From: CBDEUK01 sp965250225 | GTDB lineage: Bacteria > Pseudomonadota > Gammaproteobacteria > Eutrophobiales > Eutrophobiaceae | Assembly (NCBI GenBank): GCA_965250225.1 | Contig: CBDFNQ010000035.1 | Coordinates: 1-64,000, forward strand | Length of the DNA stretch: 64,000 nt | Reading direction: 5' to 3' | Shown here: positions 34,373 to 42,571 of the stretch, piece after piece | Layout: each line of letters opens with the position of its first letter | Position numbering within the stretch: position 1 is the first letter of the stretch | Position numbers and translations under genes: made by a program | Notes under the pieces: model-generated | The model's input: the letters and a program-made list of their open reading frames with translations, nothing else | Database searches by the model: none | Told to the model about the DNA's origin: nothing

Positions 34373-35325
34373 CCTCGATGTTCTCAATGCCGGTAACGGT
34401 AACCAGCGTTGAACAACTGACACCGTTGATTAAAGGCTTTACCTTTGAGCGTACGGATGGTTCCGCCTTCAGTCCTTTCTCAGCAGGCAGTCACGTGGTT
34501 GTCAGTATGGGTGAAGATAGTGACAGTCATAAGAATCCTTATTCTCTGGTGCGCAACTCTGCTGACTTTAAGCAGTATCAGATTGCAGTACGACGCGAAG
34601 CTAACGGCCGCGGTGGTTCAGCCTTTATGCATGACGTAGTCAAAGTGGGTTCACAACTGGAAATAGGTAACCCTTTTAATCTTTTCCCTGTGCATTGGTT
34701 GGCTCGCAAGCATTTGTTTGTTACAGGCGGCGTGGGTATTACTCCTTTTGTCGCTTACATTCGCGATATGAAGATGACCCATTCGAACTTCGAGTTGCAT
34801 TACGCAATTCGTAGTGAGAAACACGGCGCTTTTGTGGAAGAACTGCAGAAGGAAAATCCGGGTAAGGTTTTCATCTATGATCAAAGTAAAGATGGCATTC
34901 TCGATCTGAATAAATTACTCAGTAAGCAACCTCTTGGAACACACGTCTATACCTGCGGTCCTCATCGAATGGTGGAAGATGTTTTGCGCATTGCACAGAG
35001 TCACGGTTGGCCAGAATCTGCCATACACAGTGAAGAGTTTAAAGCACCTGATTCTGGTGATCCTTTCACAGTGAAATTAGCGCGGTCACATCGTGAAGTT
35101 TATGTCAGCGAGCGAGAAAGCTTGTTGGAAGCACTCGAACACGCGGGTGTAGAAATTCCGTATTCCTGTCGCGGTGGTGCCTGTGGTTTTTGTAAAACCG
35201 ATGTTGTTTCAGGCACACCAGTGCATCGAGATTATTATCTCTCCGATGAAGAAAAGGCAGCAAACAATTGCATAATGCCCTGTATCTCACGGGCGAAAGA
35301 CGACAACCTGGTGCTAGATCTTTAG
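34369..35325 (+). CDS. Flavin-[2Fe-2S] reductase subunit of N-demethylase (HODM beta / Dmm)
   Basis: A 318-residue phthalate dioxygenase reductase-like protein. It has an N-terminal flavin barrel (NPYSLVRNSADF), an NAD(P)-binding domain (LFVTGGVGITPFVAYIRDM; HVYTCGPHRMVEDVLRIA) and a C-terminal plant-type ferredoxin domain from ~residue 235 (IPYSCRGGACGFCKTDV, then NNCIMPC). It would feed electrons from NAD(P)H to the haem subunit. The gene overlaps the DmmA-like gene by 4 nt, and the haem subunit follows 26 nt later. Confidence 0.87.
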   Translation: MTSMFSMPVTVTSVEQLTPLIKGFTFERTDGSAFSPFSAGSHVVVSMGEDSDSHKNPYSLVRNSADFKQYQIAVRREANGRGGSAFMHDVVKVGSQLEIGNPFNLFPVHWLARKHLFVTGGVGITPFVAYIRDMKMTHSNFELHYAIRSEKHGAFVEELQKENPGKVFIYDQSKDGILDLNKLLSKQPLGTHVYTCGPHRMVEDVLRIAQSHGWPESAIHSEEFKAPDSGDPFTVKLARSHREVYVSERESLLEALEHAGVEIPYSCRGGACGFCKTDVVSGTPVHRDYYLSDEEKAANNCIMPCISRAKDDNLVLDL

Positions 35326-35351
35326 GTAGCAGATTTTTAGGAGAACATGAA

Positions 35352-36359
35352 ATGAGTGTTGTAATGAAACCCGCAGAATCCTTTCGTGGCGATTTTACTT
35401 TTAAAAATAGCCCGGAGGCGCTTAAACGTTTCCCTTTCCCCTATCCTGAAGACATTTACATGTATAGCGTCAACATGGAAATGCATGATGGTGGTGAGCC
35501 GGGTTCTATCTACGAACATGCTTTTGATATAGATGAGCATTACCTCTCTGAAATGAACGAGCGTAAATTGGTGTTGGAGAAAGATCCTCACCGTTATGCT
35601 TCTTTACCACACATGGAATTGCATGAGTGGGATGTATTTGAATTGATAATGACCTCAAATGCACGTGATTATCCTCAGCATTTCTCTCTGGAAAAAGACG
35701 GTGATAAATGGGTCTGGGAAAATCATCCATTAGGTATTAAAGACAGCTTTGTATTCGGAGATAAATCCACGATACCGTATTCTCCTCTGGAGTATATTGC
35801 ACGCCAATGTCAGGGAGATATGATTGTGCTCGATCAGCGTGAAGAAAATCTGTTTGCAGATTCTCTTGTGGCGACCAGTGTCGCTGATTGGAGCGGGAAT
35901 TTTGATGTTGGTATGTCCTTCAGTGAATGGCACGGTCCTGTGCCGTTGGCTCACGAGTTAGGAGTGTTTGATCGCGCATTAAAATATTTGTTGATGATTC
36001 GTCTGGGGCAACCGGTACGTCGTCTGAACTGGACCTTGACCATCAATCCACGAATGGATAGCTCACCTGAGATGTATCATGAATGGGGTGTAGATCGTTC
36101 TTCTGTCACCCTTGAAAATGTCGGTAAATTGGTAAATCTACGTGTTGAGTTACAGACTTTGTTTCGACTGCCACGTAGTAACGGTTTGCTTTTCAGTGTT
36201 CGTGGGTATCTTTGCCCGATGGAAGAGCTGTGTACCAATCCAGCATGGGCAAAGCGTCTTTATAGTGTGATGAAAAATCTTCATCCTGAGTTGGCTGAGT
36301 ACAAAGGTATTGCACCTTACCGTAAAGAACTCGTGCAATGGTTATCACAGTACGCTTGA
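35352..36359 (+). CDS. Haem-dependent oxidative N-demethylase catalytic subunit (DUF3445 / HODM alpha)
   Basis: A 335-residue DUF3445 protein, the PAS-fold haem subunit that oxidatively demethylates dimethylamine in Dmm/HODM. The family look is clear: FPFPYPEDIYMYSVNMEMHD, ARDYPQHFSLEKDG, the central WENHPLGIKDSF region and a C-terminal arginine-rich stretch (ETQTLFRLPRSNGLLFSVRG-like, residues ~255-275). I chose 35352 because AGGAG lies just upstream; an open frame extends back to 35268 over the end of the reductase gene. The product methylamine would enter the N-methylglutamate pathway encoded at 44003-54790. Confidence 0.87.
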   Translation: MSVVMKPAESFRGDFTFKNSPEALKRFPFPYPEDIYMYSVNMEMHDGGEPGSIYEHAFDIDEHYLSEMNERKLVLEKDPHRYASLPHMELHEWDVFELIMTSNARDYPQHFSLEKDGDKWVWENHPLGIKDSFVFGDKSTIPYSPLEYIARQCQGDMIVLDQREENLFADSLVATSVADWSGNFDVGMSFSEWHGPVPLAHELGVFDRALKYLLMIRLGQPVRRLNWTLTINPRMDSSPEMYHEWGVDRSSVTLENVGKLVNLRVELQTLFRLPRSNGLLFSVRGYLCPMEELCTNPAWAKRLYSVMKNLHPELAEYKGIAPYRKELVQWLSQYA

Positions 36360-36442
36360 GATTTTTATCATTTAGGAATTGAACGTTAAAGAGATTAAAT
36401 ATTTTTCGTTGACCAATAACTAACTTGAACACAGCAACGTCT

Positions 36443-36829
36443 ATGAATCAAACGCTATACGATCAAATTGGTAAAGATCGATTACAAGAATTAGTAACAA
36501 CCTTCTACGATATTGTAGAAACTGATCCAAATGAAGGTGCGATTATCCATGCACTTCATTTAAAGGGTCATGGGATAAACCATTTGCGGATAGCACAACT
36601 TGAATTTCTGAGTGGCTTCTTTGGTGGGCCTAAATACTATGTAGAAAGAACAGGTCATTCAGATATAAGAAAAATACACGCTCATGTGGAAATAGGCTTA
36701 GTAGAAAGGGATGCCTGGCTGGTTTGCATGGACAGGGCCATAGACCAGGTTGGTTTTGAACCTGCATTGAAAGAGCGCATGATGGTCACTTTTACCCGCG
36801 CTGCTGAAATAAGTAGAAACCAGGATTAG
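36443..36829 (+). CDS. Truncated (group II-like) haemoglobin
   Basis: A 128-residue truncated globin. NQTLYDQIGKDRLQELVTTF is the usual first helix pair, FLSGFFGGPKYYVERTGH the CD-E region, and RKIHAHVEIGLVERDAWLVC contains the proximal His and helix G. Such proteins bind O2, NO or sulfide, or deliver O2. It directly follows the oxygen-using haem N-demethylase, so oxygen supply or NO protection is a reasonable guess. I start it at the ATG at 36443; a TTG at 36425 would add six residues. Confidence 0.85.
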   Translation: MNQTLYDQIGKDRLQELVTTFYDIVETDPNEGAIIHALHLKGHGINHLRIAQLEFLSGFFGGPKYYVERTGHSDIRKIHAHVEIGLVERDAWLVCMDRAIDQVGFEPALKERMMVTFTRAAEISRNQD

Positions 36830-36907
36830 CCGTTTACCAACGAATGCCATTGATACAGCATATCTATAGCAAAGCCGCTACGATGGAAGTGTACCCCCTG
36901 AAAACGT

Positions 36908-37771
36908 TTAGTGGTTGGCTGAAAGTACAACAACGCCGGCAATAATAAATAACACACCGCACCATTGGACCCAACTCATTTGTTCTTTTAAAAAAACTCT
37001 TGCCAGTAATACAGTCACAATACTAAAACCGGAAGCCGTTACAACTGCAATTTCGGCATTCTCAGTTTGTGTACTCCAGGCAAGCGCAGCATAAGCGCCG
37101 GTATCCATAAAACCCTGAAGCCCTAGTAATGGCCAATAGCTTAGGGTAATGATCGGGACTTGTTGCCTCCATATAAAGACAAGTGCTATTGATAGCAGGC
37201 TAATCCAGCGTGCAAGACAAACAGTTTGTAGCTCGCCATAAATAGGGCTTGCTGCCTGTGCGGCGGCAATAGTGATACCGAAAGTGAATGAAGAAGCTAA
37301 CGCTATGATGATGGTTTTGCGTAAGTGCTGACGATTGTAATCAGGATGTGATTCAAAATGTGATGAAGCACAAGCAACCAGCCATACACCAATAAATACA
37401 GCGAAAATTGCAATCCATTGACTGTATTCTGGACGGCTACCGAGAAACACTGCAAGTATGACATTGAAGATAGGAAAGCTACCAACGATGGGTGCGACGA
37501 TCGTCACGGGTCCTCTTGCTAATCCCCAATAAAGTAGCAGTGTCGCGACCATGGTGCCGATTCCTGTCAGGAGTAATAGCCACCAGCCTGAAATAACAAA
37601 TACGAAGGGGATGTCAAATAGGAAAATGATCAGGCTTAGCGCTATAGCTCCAACACTCAGCATACCGAGTAATGCCTGTTGGTGTCCGATCGCGCGACCC
37701 GTAAAGCGCGCAATAAAGTCTGCTCCACCCCAGCCGAGTGCTGCTAATAATCCATATAATCCTGCTGTCAT
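36908..37771 (-). CDS. EamA/DMT-family transporter
   Basis: A 287-residue integral membrane protein with about ten transmembrane helices arranged as two EamA repeats, each of five. Examples are LLAALGWGGADFIARF at the start and QWCGVLFIIAGVVVLSANH at the end, with the inner repeat around PLLGLQGFMDTGAYAALAW. Drug/metabolite transporters of this type export amino acids, amines or other metabolites. The substrate is unknown. It is convergent with the globin gene and divergent from amt. Confidence 0.88.
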   Translation of the reverse strand: MTAGLYGLLAALGWGGADFIARFTGRAIGHQQALLGMLSVGAIALSLIIFLFDIPFVFVISGWWLLLLTGIGTMVATLLLYWGLARGPVTIVAPIVGSFPIFNVILAVFLGSRPEYSQWIAIFAVFIGVWLVACASSHFESHPDYNRQHLRKTIIIALASSFTFGITIAAAQAASPIYGELQTVCLARWISLLSIALVFIWRQQVPIITLSYWPLLGLQGFMDTGAYAALAWSTQTENAEIAVVTASGFSIVTVLLARVFLKEQMSWVQWCGVLFIIAGVVVLSANH

Positions 37772-38027
37772 TCGCTCTTTACCTGCTGATTACACATAAA
37801 TATTCTCTTAAACAGACAACATAATAGCATTGAGCCAACAGAGTATATTCGCTATTTATTATGATAAAATTAGTGCGAGTTGCTAGGCATGGGTATTACT
37901 ACCAAAGGGATATATGAATTGTCCATATGGGGTGTTATCCTCGACTTGCAATGCCGTAGATTTAATACATTTACGTGTTGAGATATTGGGTTTAATACAA
38001 AATAATAAGCATTTAGGGGAGAGAGTA

Positions 38028-39470
38028 ATGGATAATGAACTATCGTCATTAGTCGTTATATTTACCGAATTTTATTACTGGGTCACAGTCGTCATGATGT
38101 TTTTAATCCATGTCGGCTTTTGTATGTATGAGGTAGGCGTCACTCGCCATAAAAACCACTTACACACGTTAATGAAGAATACTATGGTCATACCATTGGT
38201 AACCGTGACGTTCTTCTTCTTCGGTTGGTGGATCTATTTTGCCTTTCCAAATGGGCCATTCCTGAACTTAGCAGGCATGCAAGCTGAAGGCGGCGGGCTT
38301 GTTCCATCGCCTCACGCATTGCCATGGAGTGAACTCATGGGTACCCATATGGGTGGAGCGACTTTCCAGGAAGGGATAACTGCGGCTGACCATGGTTGGT
38401 GGGCACGCATAAACGGTGTGTTCTGGGCAGCTTTCTTATTGTTCTCATGGACAACGGCTTCCATTGTATCAGGTGCTGTGATTGAGCGTATCCGCTCCGG
38501 TGCCTTCTGGATAATGGCCGTAGTACTTGGTTCTGGTTTGTGGATACTAGACGCTTCCTGGGGTTGGCATTGGGACGGTTGGATGGTGGCCAAGCTCGGC
38601 TATCATGATGCCTATGCTTCTGGTGTCGTTCATGCTATTGCCGGTGGTTTTGCCCTGGCGGTGTTGATCGTACTTGGTCCACGTATTGGCAAGTTCAAAG
38701 CTGATGGTACACCTAGGGATATTCGTCCACGTAGTCCCTGGTTGGTTACGGTTGGTCTCTTCCTCATCTTTACGGGTTTCTGGGGATTCTATGCTGCCTG
38801 TAACATCCCAATCATTGACTTTTATAGTGATGCCATGACGGCTAGAGGAGATGGCACCAGCTATTTTACTGCAACCAATATCTATCTGGCACCCACTTCG
38901 TTGTCGGCTATTACCTTTAATTTCCTCATGGCGTTAGCTGGAGGGTTATTAGCAGGTTATTTTATCTCCAAGGGTGACCCTTTCTGGAGTTATTCAGGTG
39001 GTCTTGCTGGTTTGATTACAGCATCTGCTGGTAACGACCTGTATCATCCGATACAAGCGATGATCATTTCGATGGTTGGTGTTGTTATTATTTACAATAT
39101 GCACTACTGGGTTGAACGCAAGTTCAAGATAGATGATGCAGTCGGCGCGGTTGCCGTACACGGCTATGCTGGTTTCCTTGGCGTTGTCATTGCAGGCTTC
39201 ATGCTATGGGGTTACCCAGCTTCGCCATTCTTAGAAGTTACAATTAATCCAGTTGGTAACTTCATTGGCGCCATTATCATGTTCTTCGTACTGGGATTTA
39301 TCCCCGGCTTAATCATAGCGAAAATCCTGAATGGTATGGGAGTATTACGTATTCCTGAAGCTGTTGAGATTGCTGGTCTTGACCTCGACTATATGGTTGA
39401 GGATGAAATTGCCAATAATGATATAGATGAAGCCGTTCGTGAAGAAGCCAGAAAAATAGGCATTCTTTAA
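38028..39470 (+). CDS. amt: Ammonium/methylammonium transporter, Amt family
   Basis: A 480-residue Amt channel with 11-12 membrane helices. The twin pore His residues are in VVHAIAGGFALAV and VAVHGYAGFLG, and the Asp of helix V lies in ASWGWHWDGWM. Aromatic gates are present. Relative to E. coli AmtB it carries an insert (GPFLNLAGMQAEGGG, HALPWSELMG) and a long acidic C-terminal tail (NNDIDEAVREEARKIGIL). I chose 38028, preceded by AGGGGAGAG, over an upstream ATG at 37914 that lacks a signal. No glnK is adjacent. Methylamine uptake is a likely role in this setting. Confidence 0.88.
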   Translation: MDNELSSLVVIFTEFYYWVTVVMMFLIHVGFCMYEVGVTRHKNHLHTLMKNTMVIPLVTVTFFFFGWWIYFAFPNGPFLNLAGMQAEGGGLVPSPHALPWSELMGTHMGGATFQEGITAADHGWWARINGVFWAAFLLFSWTTASIVSGAVIERIRSGAFWIMAVVLGSGLWILDASWGWHWDGWMVAKLGYHDAYASGVVHAIAGGFALAVLIVLGPRIGKFKADGTPRDIRPRSPWLVTVGLFLIFTGFWGFYAACNIPIIDFYSDAMTARGDGTSYFTATNIYLAPTSLSAITFNFLMALAGGLLAGYFISKGDPFWSYSGGLAGLITASAGNDLYHPIQAMIISMVGVVIIYNMHYWVERKFKIDDAVGAVAVHGYAGFLGVVIAGFMLWGYPASPFLEVTINPVGNFIGAIIMFFVLGFIPGLIIAKILNGMGVLRIPEAVEIAGLDLDYMVEDEIANNDIDEAVREEARKIGIL

Positions 39471-39511
39471 GAATATTAATTTAACAATTTCATATACAGG
39501 AGAGCATTATT

Positions 39512-39739
39512 ATGTCAACTGGAGTTGAAAGTTTTGCAAATCTCCATGAAGTGGGTGCAATGTATCCATTTCCTGGTAGTGAAGGTTTAATGGTTATCAT
39601 AGGCGTCGGTGTTTGGTTATGCTGGCATCTATGGCAGCTTGCTAATGAAGCCAGGGAACTAAATACTGAAGCTAGCGAATTAAAGGATAAGGCGAGAGTC
39701 AGTAGAATCCTTGAGAGTAAGTCAATTAATTCAGAGTAA
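39512..39739 (+). CDS. Small single-pass membrane protein linked to amt
   Basis: A 75-residue protein. It has one hydrophobic helix (LMVIIGVGVWLCWHLWQLAN, residues ~25-45), followed by a polar heptad-like helix (EARELNTEASELKDKARVSR) that could form a coiled coil. AGGAG precedes the ATG and it lies 41 nt behind amt, so it is co-transcribed. I know no family. A transporter subunit or regulator taking the place of GlnK is a possibility inferred from position. Confidence 0.65.
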   Translation: MSTGVESFANLHEVGAMYPFPGSEGLMVIIGVGVWLCWHLWQLANEARELNTEASELKDKARVSRILESKSINSE

Positions 39740-39785
39740 GAAAATCAATTCTTATCTTTAATTATTGATAGTATCTTTAATTATC

Positions 39786-39817
39786 CCCTGGTCGCCTTAG
39801 GTGGTCAGGGGATTTTC
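39786..39817 (+). terminator. Intrinsic terminator of the amt operon
   Basis: A 12-bp stem (CCCCTGGTCGCC with GGTGGTCAGGGG, including three G-U pairs) and a TTA loop, followed by ATTTT. It lies 46 nt after the small membrane-protein gene. Confidence 0.75.
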
Positions 39818-39859
39818 ATTTCTGAAGTCCTGATAATATACAAAGATATATTTTTGGAA

Positions 39860-40008
39860 CCTCTGAACTAGTCCGTCCGGGACTTGCCAGAGGGAGCAAA
39901 CAAAAATGCGATTTTTCGTTTGCTCACAAAATCAATTGCTTATTGCAATTGATTTTGGTGGCACATCCCTGTACCAAAGGAAACTCTGACTTAATCAGAG
40001 TTTCCTTT
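39860..40008. repeat. Four tandem stem-loops, possible structured RNA
   Basis: Consecutive hairpins: P1 39860-39893 (CCTCTG...CAGAGG enclosing AGTCC...GGACT), P2 39894-39925 (14 bp with one bulge, loop GCG), P3 39927-39957 (13 bp, loop TTATT) and P4 39976-40008 (14 bp, loop CTTAA, followed by TATAATTATTTT). A weaker stem (TGGCAC with GTACCA) fills the gap between P3 and P4. P4 could act as a terminator. Almost every base of this 149-nt stretch is paired. Confidence 0.75.
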
Positions 40009-40076
40009 TATAATTATTTTATATGGCATGCCTGAACTCACAGGTATTTAATTTGCTTTTTTTTAGGTGTATTTCA

Positions 40077-40562
40077 ATGATCGGACGAATGTTAGAAGGA
40101 TATCCAAGCAAACCAGCTGTTGTTGTTGCGGTGATCCTCATCATTAGTGCGATGTCTATATATTATTTCGACCAGAATAGAACGTGTACAGATATAGCAT
40201 CGATGCGATCCCAACTCTATTCGTTGGCTGAAAATAATGTCAGTAATGAAATTCGACTGGTAGATACAACGGATATTCAGTGGGACAAGGCCAGGATTAT
40301 TGTCGACTACAAGACCGAGGGTAAATTATTAGACTGTCCTTTCGATTGGGGCTGGACACAACAACACCGTCAAGAATTGATGGCCCGAGGGCTGTTAAAT
40401 ATGATTGTTTTCACCTGGAAAGACGTGGTAATAGCATATCTTGATTTCAATCGGGATAGGGTTGATTTTGAATTGGTTGATATTATTGTTACACCCGATT
40501 CGGCTGTATTCAGTGTCGAAAGAAATGATACTAACACGTATTTATTGCGTCAGGCCAAGTAA
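40077..40562 (+). CDS. Hypothetical membrane-anchored protein
   Basis: A 161-residue protein with an N-terminal anchor (PAVVVAVILIISAMSIYYF, residues ~13-31) and a periplasmic or cytoplasmic domain of about 125 residues with two Cys (RTCTDIAS and KLLDCPFDWGW). I recognise no family. The ATG at 40077 has AGGTG upstream and replaces a longer frame from 40023. It lies after the tandem-hairpin element and is convergent with the AGCS transporter gene. Confidence 0.6.
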   Translation: MIGRMLEGYPSKPAVVVAVILIISAMSIYYFDQNRTCTDIASMRSQLYSLAENNVSNEIRLVDTTDIQWDKARIIVDYKTEGKLLDCPFDWGWTQQHRQELMARGLLNMIVFTWKDVVIAYLDFNRDRVDFELVDIIVTPDSAVFSVERNDTNTYLLRQAK

Positions 40563-40714
40563 AGACTATGAGTGAATCCGACCCAGGCTAATTTGCCTGA
40601 TTATAAGATACACCTAAAAAATCTTTCTGATAATACTCGTATCCGTAGGAAAAATAGTTGCAGTCCCTCTTTATCAATTTCACACGTCAACCCCTCTTAT
40701 TGAAACACTTAACG

Positions 40715-42043
40715 TTACATTTTTGAAAAATATTGTTTAAGCGCTTCGATTACTCTGGGAGAAAGTAGCAAGGTGGACACCAGTGTCGGGATCGCCATCA
40801 GTGCAAATGCTGTATCGATAATATTAATGACGGTTGCCTGGCTCCAAAATGCTGCAATCGGTATCAACGCCAGATAGATGTAGATAAAATGGCTTCCTAA
40901 TTGTTTGCCAAACAGATAGCGGGAGCATTTTAGACTGTAGTATGAATAGGAAATCATAGTGGAGATGGCAAACAGGCAGAAAATGACAGCAAGGATGATC
41001 TTACCATTTCCTGGCATTGCAGTTTCAAATGCATTTGCGGTCATGACAACACCATTACCTGAACCAGTGACACCGTTGCTGAGGATGACCAACGCAGTCA
41101 TGGTACAGACGATATGTGTATCAATGAAAGGGCCGACCATTGCCACGAGTCCTTCACGTACTGGTTCGGATGTCTTTGCCGCACCATGAGCCATGGCAGC
41201 GGTGCCGATGCCTGCCTCATTGGAAAAGGCCGCACGTTTCACCCCGGTAATCAACACCTCTTTAAATGTGAGACCAACAGCACCGCCGATGACAGCTTCA
41301 CCACCGAATGCGGCTTTAAATATGGAAATGAATAAGTCAGGTATGAGTTCAAAGTTAATACTTAATATGTAAACACAGGAACCGATATACAGTAAACACA
41401 TCAATGGGACGACCCCTGCTGCTACCTGGCCGACACGTGTGATGCCGCCGAAAATGACACTGCCAACGATCAACATCGCAATAAAACCTGTTATGCCTGG
41501 GCTTATTGCCCAATGCTGATGGAGCAGACTGGCTAACTGGTTGGACTGGAATATAGCCAAGCATCCGAACATGCCGCAAAAGGCAAACATTATAGCCAGT
41601 GGTTTAAAACGTTTGCCCAGACCCACTTCGATAAAATACATAGGGCCACCTTGTTCAATACCGTCTTCATCTTTTTTTCGGTACATGCAGGCGAGAGTAC
41701 AGGTAAAAAATTTTGTTGCCATACCAACAGTTCCTGCAACCCACATCCAGAAGATTGCACCCGCTCCGCCCGTTGCTATGGCAACGGCAACACCTGCGAT
41801 ATTGCCCATACCGATGGTTGCTGAAAGTGCCGATGAAAGAGCCTGGAAGTGATTTATCTGTCCTGGGTCTTTGTCATTATCATAACGTCCAAGGAGAATT
41901 TGTAATGTGTGTCTTAATGCGAAAAAGGGGATGAAACGACTTGCAACAGTAAAATAAATGCCTGCGGATAATAATAAAATAATAAGAGGCATGCCCCATG
42001 CGAGAGCAACAGCGCGAGCCCAAAATTGGTCAAATAGCAGCAA
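40715..42043 (-). CDS. AGCS-family sodium:amino acid symporter
   Basis: A 442-residue carrier with about ten membrane helices. Family signatures are FQALSSALSATIGMGNIAGV near residue 65 (the AGCS consensus), GGPMYFIEVGLG, KRAAFSNEAGIGTAAMAHG and GPFIDTHIVCTMTALVIL. AGCS proteins import alanine or glycine with Na+. Sited between the amt and N-methylglutamate genes, it may import glycine, sarcosine or another N-methyl amino acid; that is inference. It is divergent from the DAO-family gene. Confidence 0.9.
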   Translation of the reverse strand: MLLFDQFWARAVALAWGMPLIILLLSAGIYFTVASRFIPFFALRHTLQILLGRYDNDKDPGQINHFQALSSALSATIGMGNIAGVAVAIATGGAGAIFWMWVAGTVGMATKFFTCTLACMYRKKDEDGIEQGGPMYFIEVGLGKRFKPLAIMFAFCGMFGCLAIFQSNQLASLLHQHWAISPGITGFIAMLIVGSVIFGGITRVGQVAAGVVPLMCLLYIGSCVYILSINFELIPDLFISIFKAAFGGEAVIGGAVGLTFKEVLITGVKRAAFSNEAGIGTAAMAHGAAKTSEPVREGLVAMVGPFIDTHIVCTMTALVILSNGVTGSGNGVVMTANAFETAMPGNGKIILAVIFCLFAISTMISYSYYSLKCSRYLFGKQLGSHFIYIYLALIPIAAFWSQATVINIIDTAFALMAIPTLVSTLLLSPRVIEALKQYFSKM

Positions 42044-42571
42044 ATGTAATGTCCAAATGATTTTTAATAGAAGTTTACCATGACAATAAATATGTGGCAG
42101 TACAGCTTGTTCGCCAGGACGCGTAGTTACTGCCGGAGGAAATTAGTAAGATTTTTAATCATAGAAAGCCCTCTTTTTATCTACACAGACAGTTAAAAAA
42201 TTGCTCGGTATTTGACTTACTACTTCAGGGGTATATCGAACGTTGAATTGACGCTGGACTAGCAAAGTTCGACTATGTTTGCCTATTTTAGGTTTCTTGA
42301 AATTTGCCAAACATAAATAGCCAATATTTGGTTATTTATAAGGTTATGGTGATTAATAATAAATTACTGTCTCTTTGAAGCAGTAGTCAATGATGGATCT
42401 TAGTAAGAACCTCTATGTTTAAATTTCGATTACATATTTTGGTGGACAGTTGTGCAAACTCCTCCTCCGGCCGAATTGATAAATCTCTGGTCAAATGGCC
42501 ACAAGGTTTTATTCCTACACGTACACTGGTTGGCCACTGTCTACCTTTATTAATTTGGAGTAAATAGCTGC
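42044..42571. other. 528-nt divergent control region
   Basis: There is no gene. This is the divergent upstream region of the AGCS and DAO genes. It contains the dyad at 42314-42340, other TTTGCC/GGCAAA-like half-sites near 42265-42310, and a GGAGTAAATAG ribosome site just before 42572. Confidence 0.45.
42314..42340. promoter_or_regulatory. Dyad-symmetric candidate operator
   Basis: The arms ATAAATAGCCAA and TTGGTTATTTAT form a 27-nt dyad with a single mismatch in the arms around the centre TAT. It lies about 230 nt upstream of the DAO gene in the divergent control region. The protein that binds it is unknown. Confidence 0.5.

Noticed and set aside
37914..38027. N-terminal extension of Amt from the upstream ATG
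   Set aside because: There is no ribosome site, and the added 38 residues do not resemble Amt. The ATG at 38028 has AGGGGAGAG upstream.
39860..40008. tRNA or attC-like site in the hairpin run
   Set aside because: There is no cloverleaf, no CCA end and no integron core site; the stems are simple consecutive hairpins.
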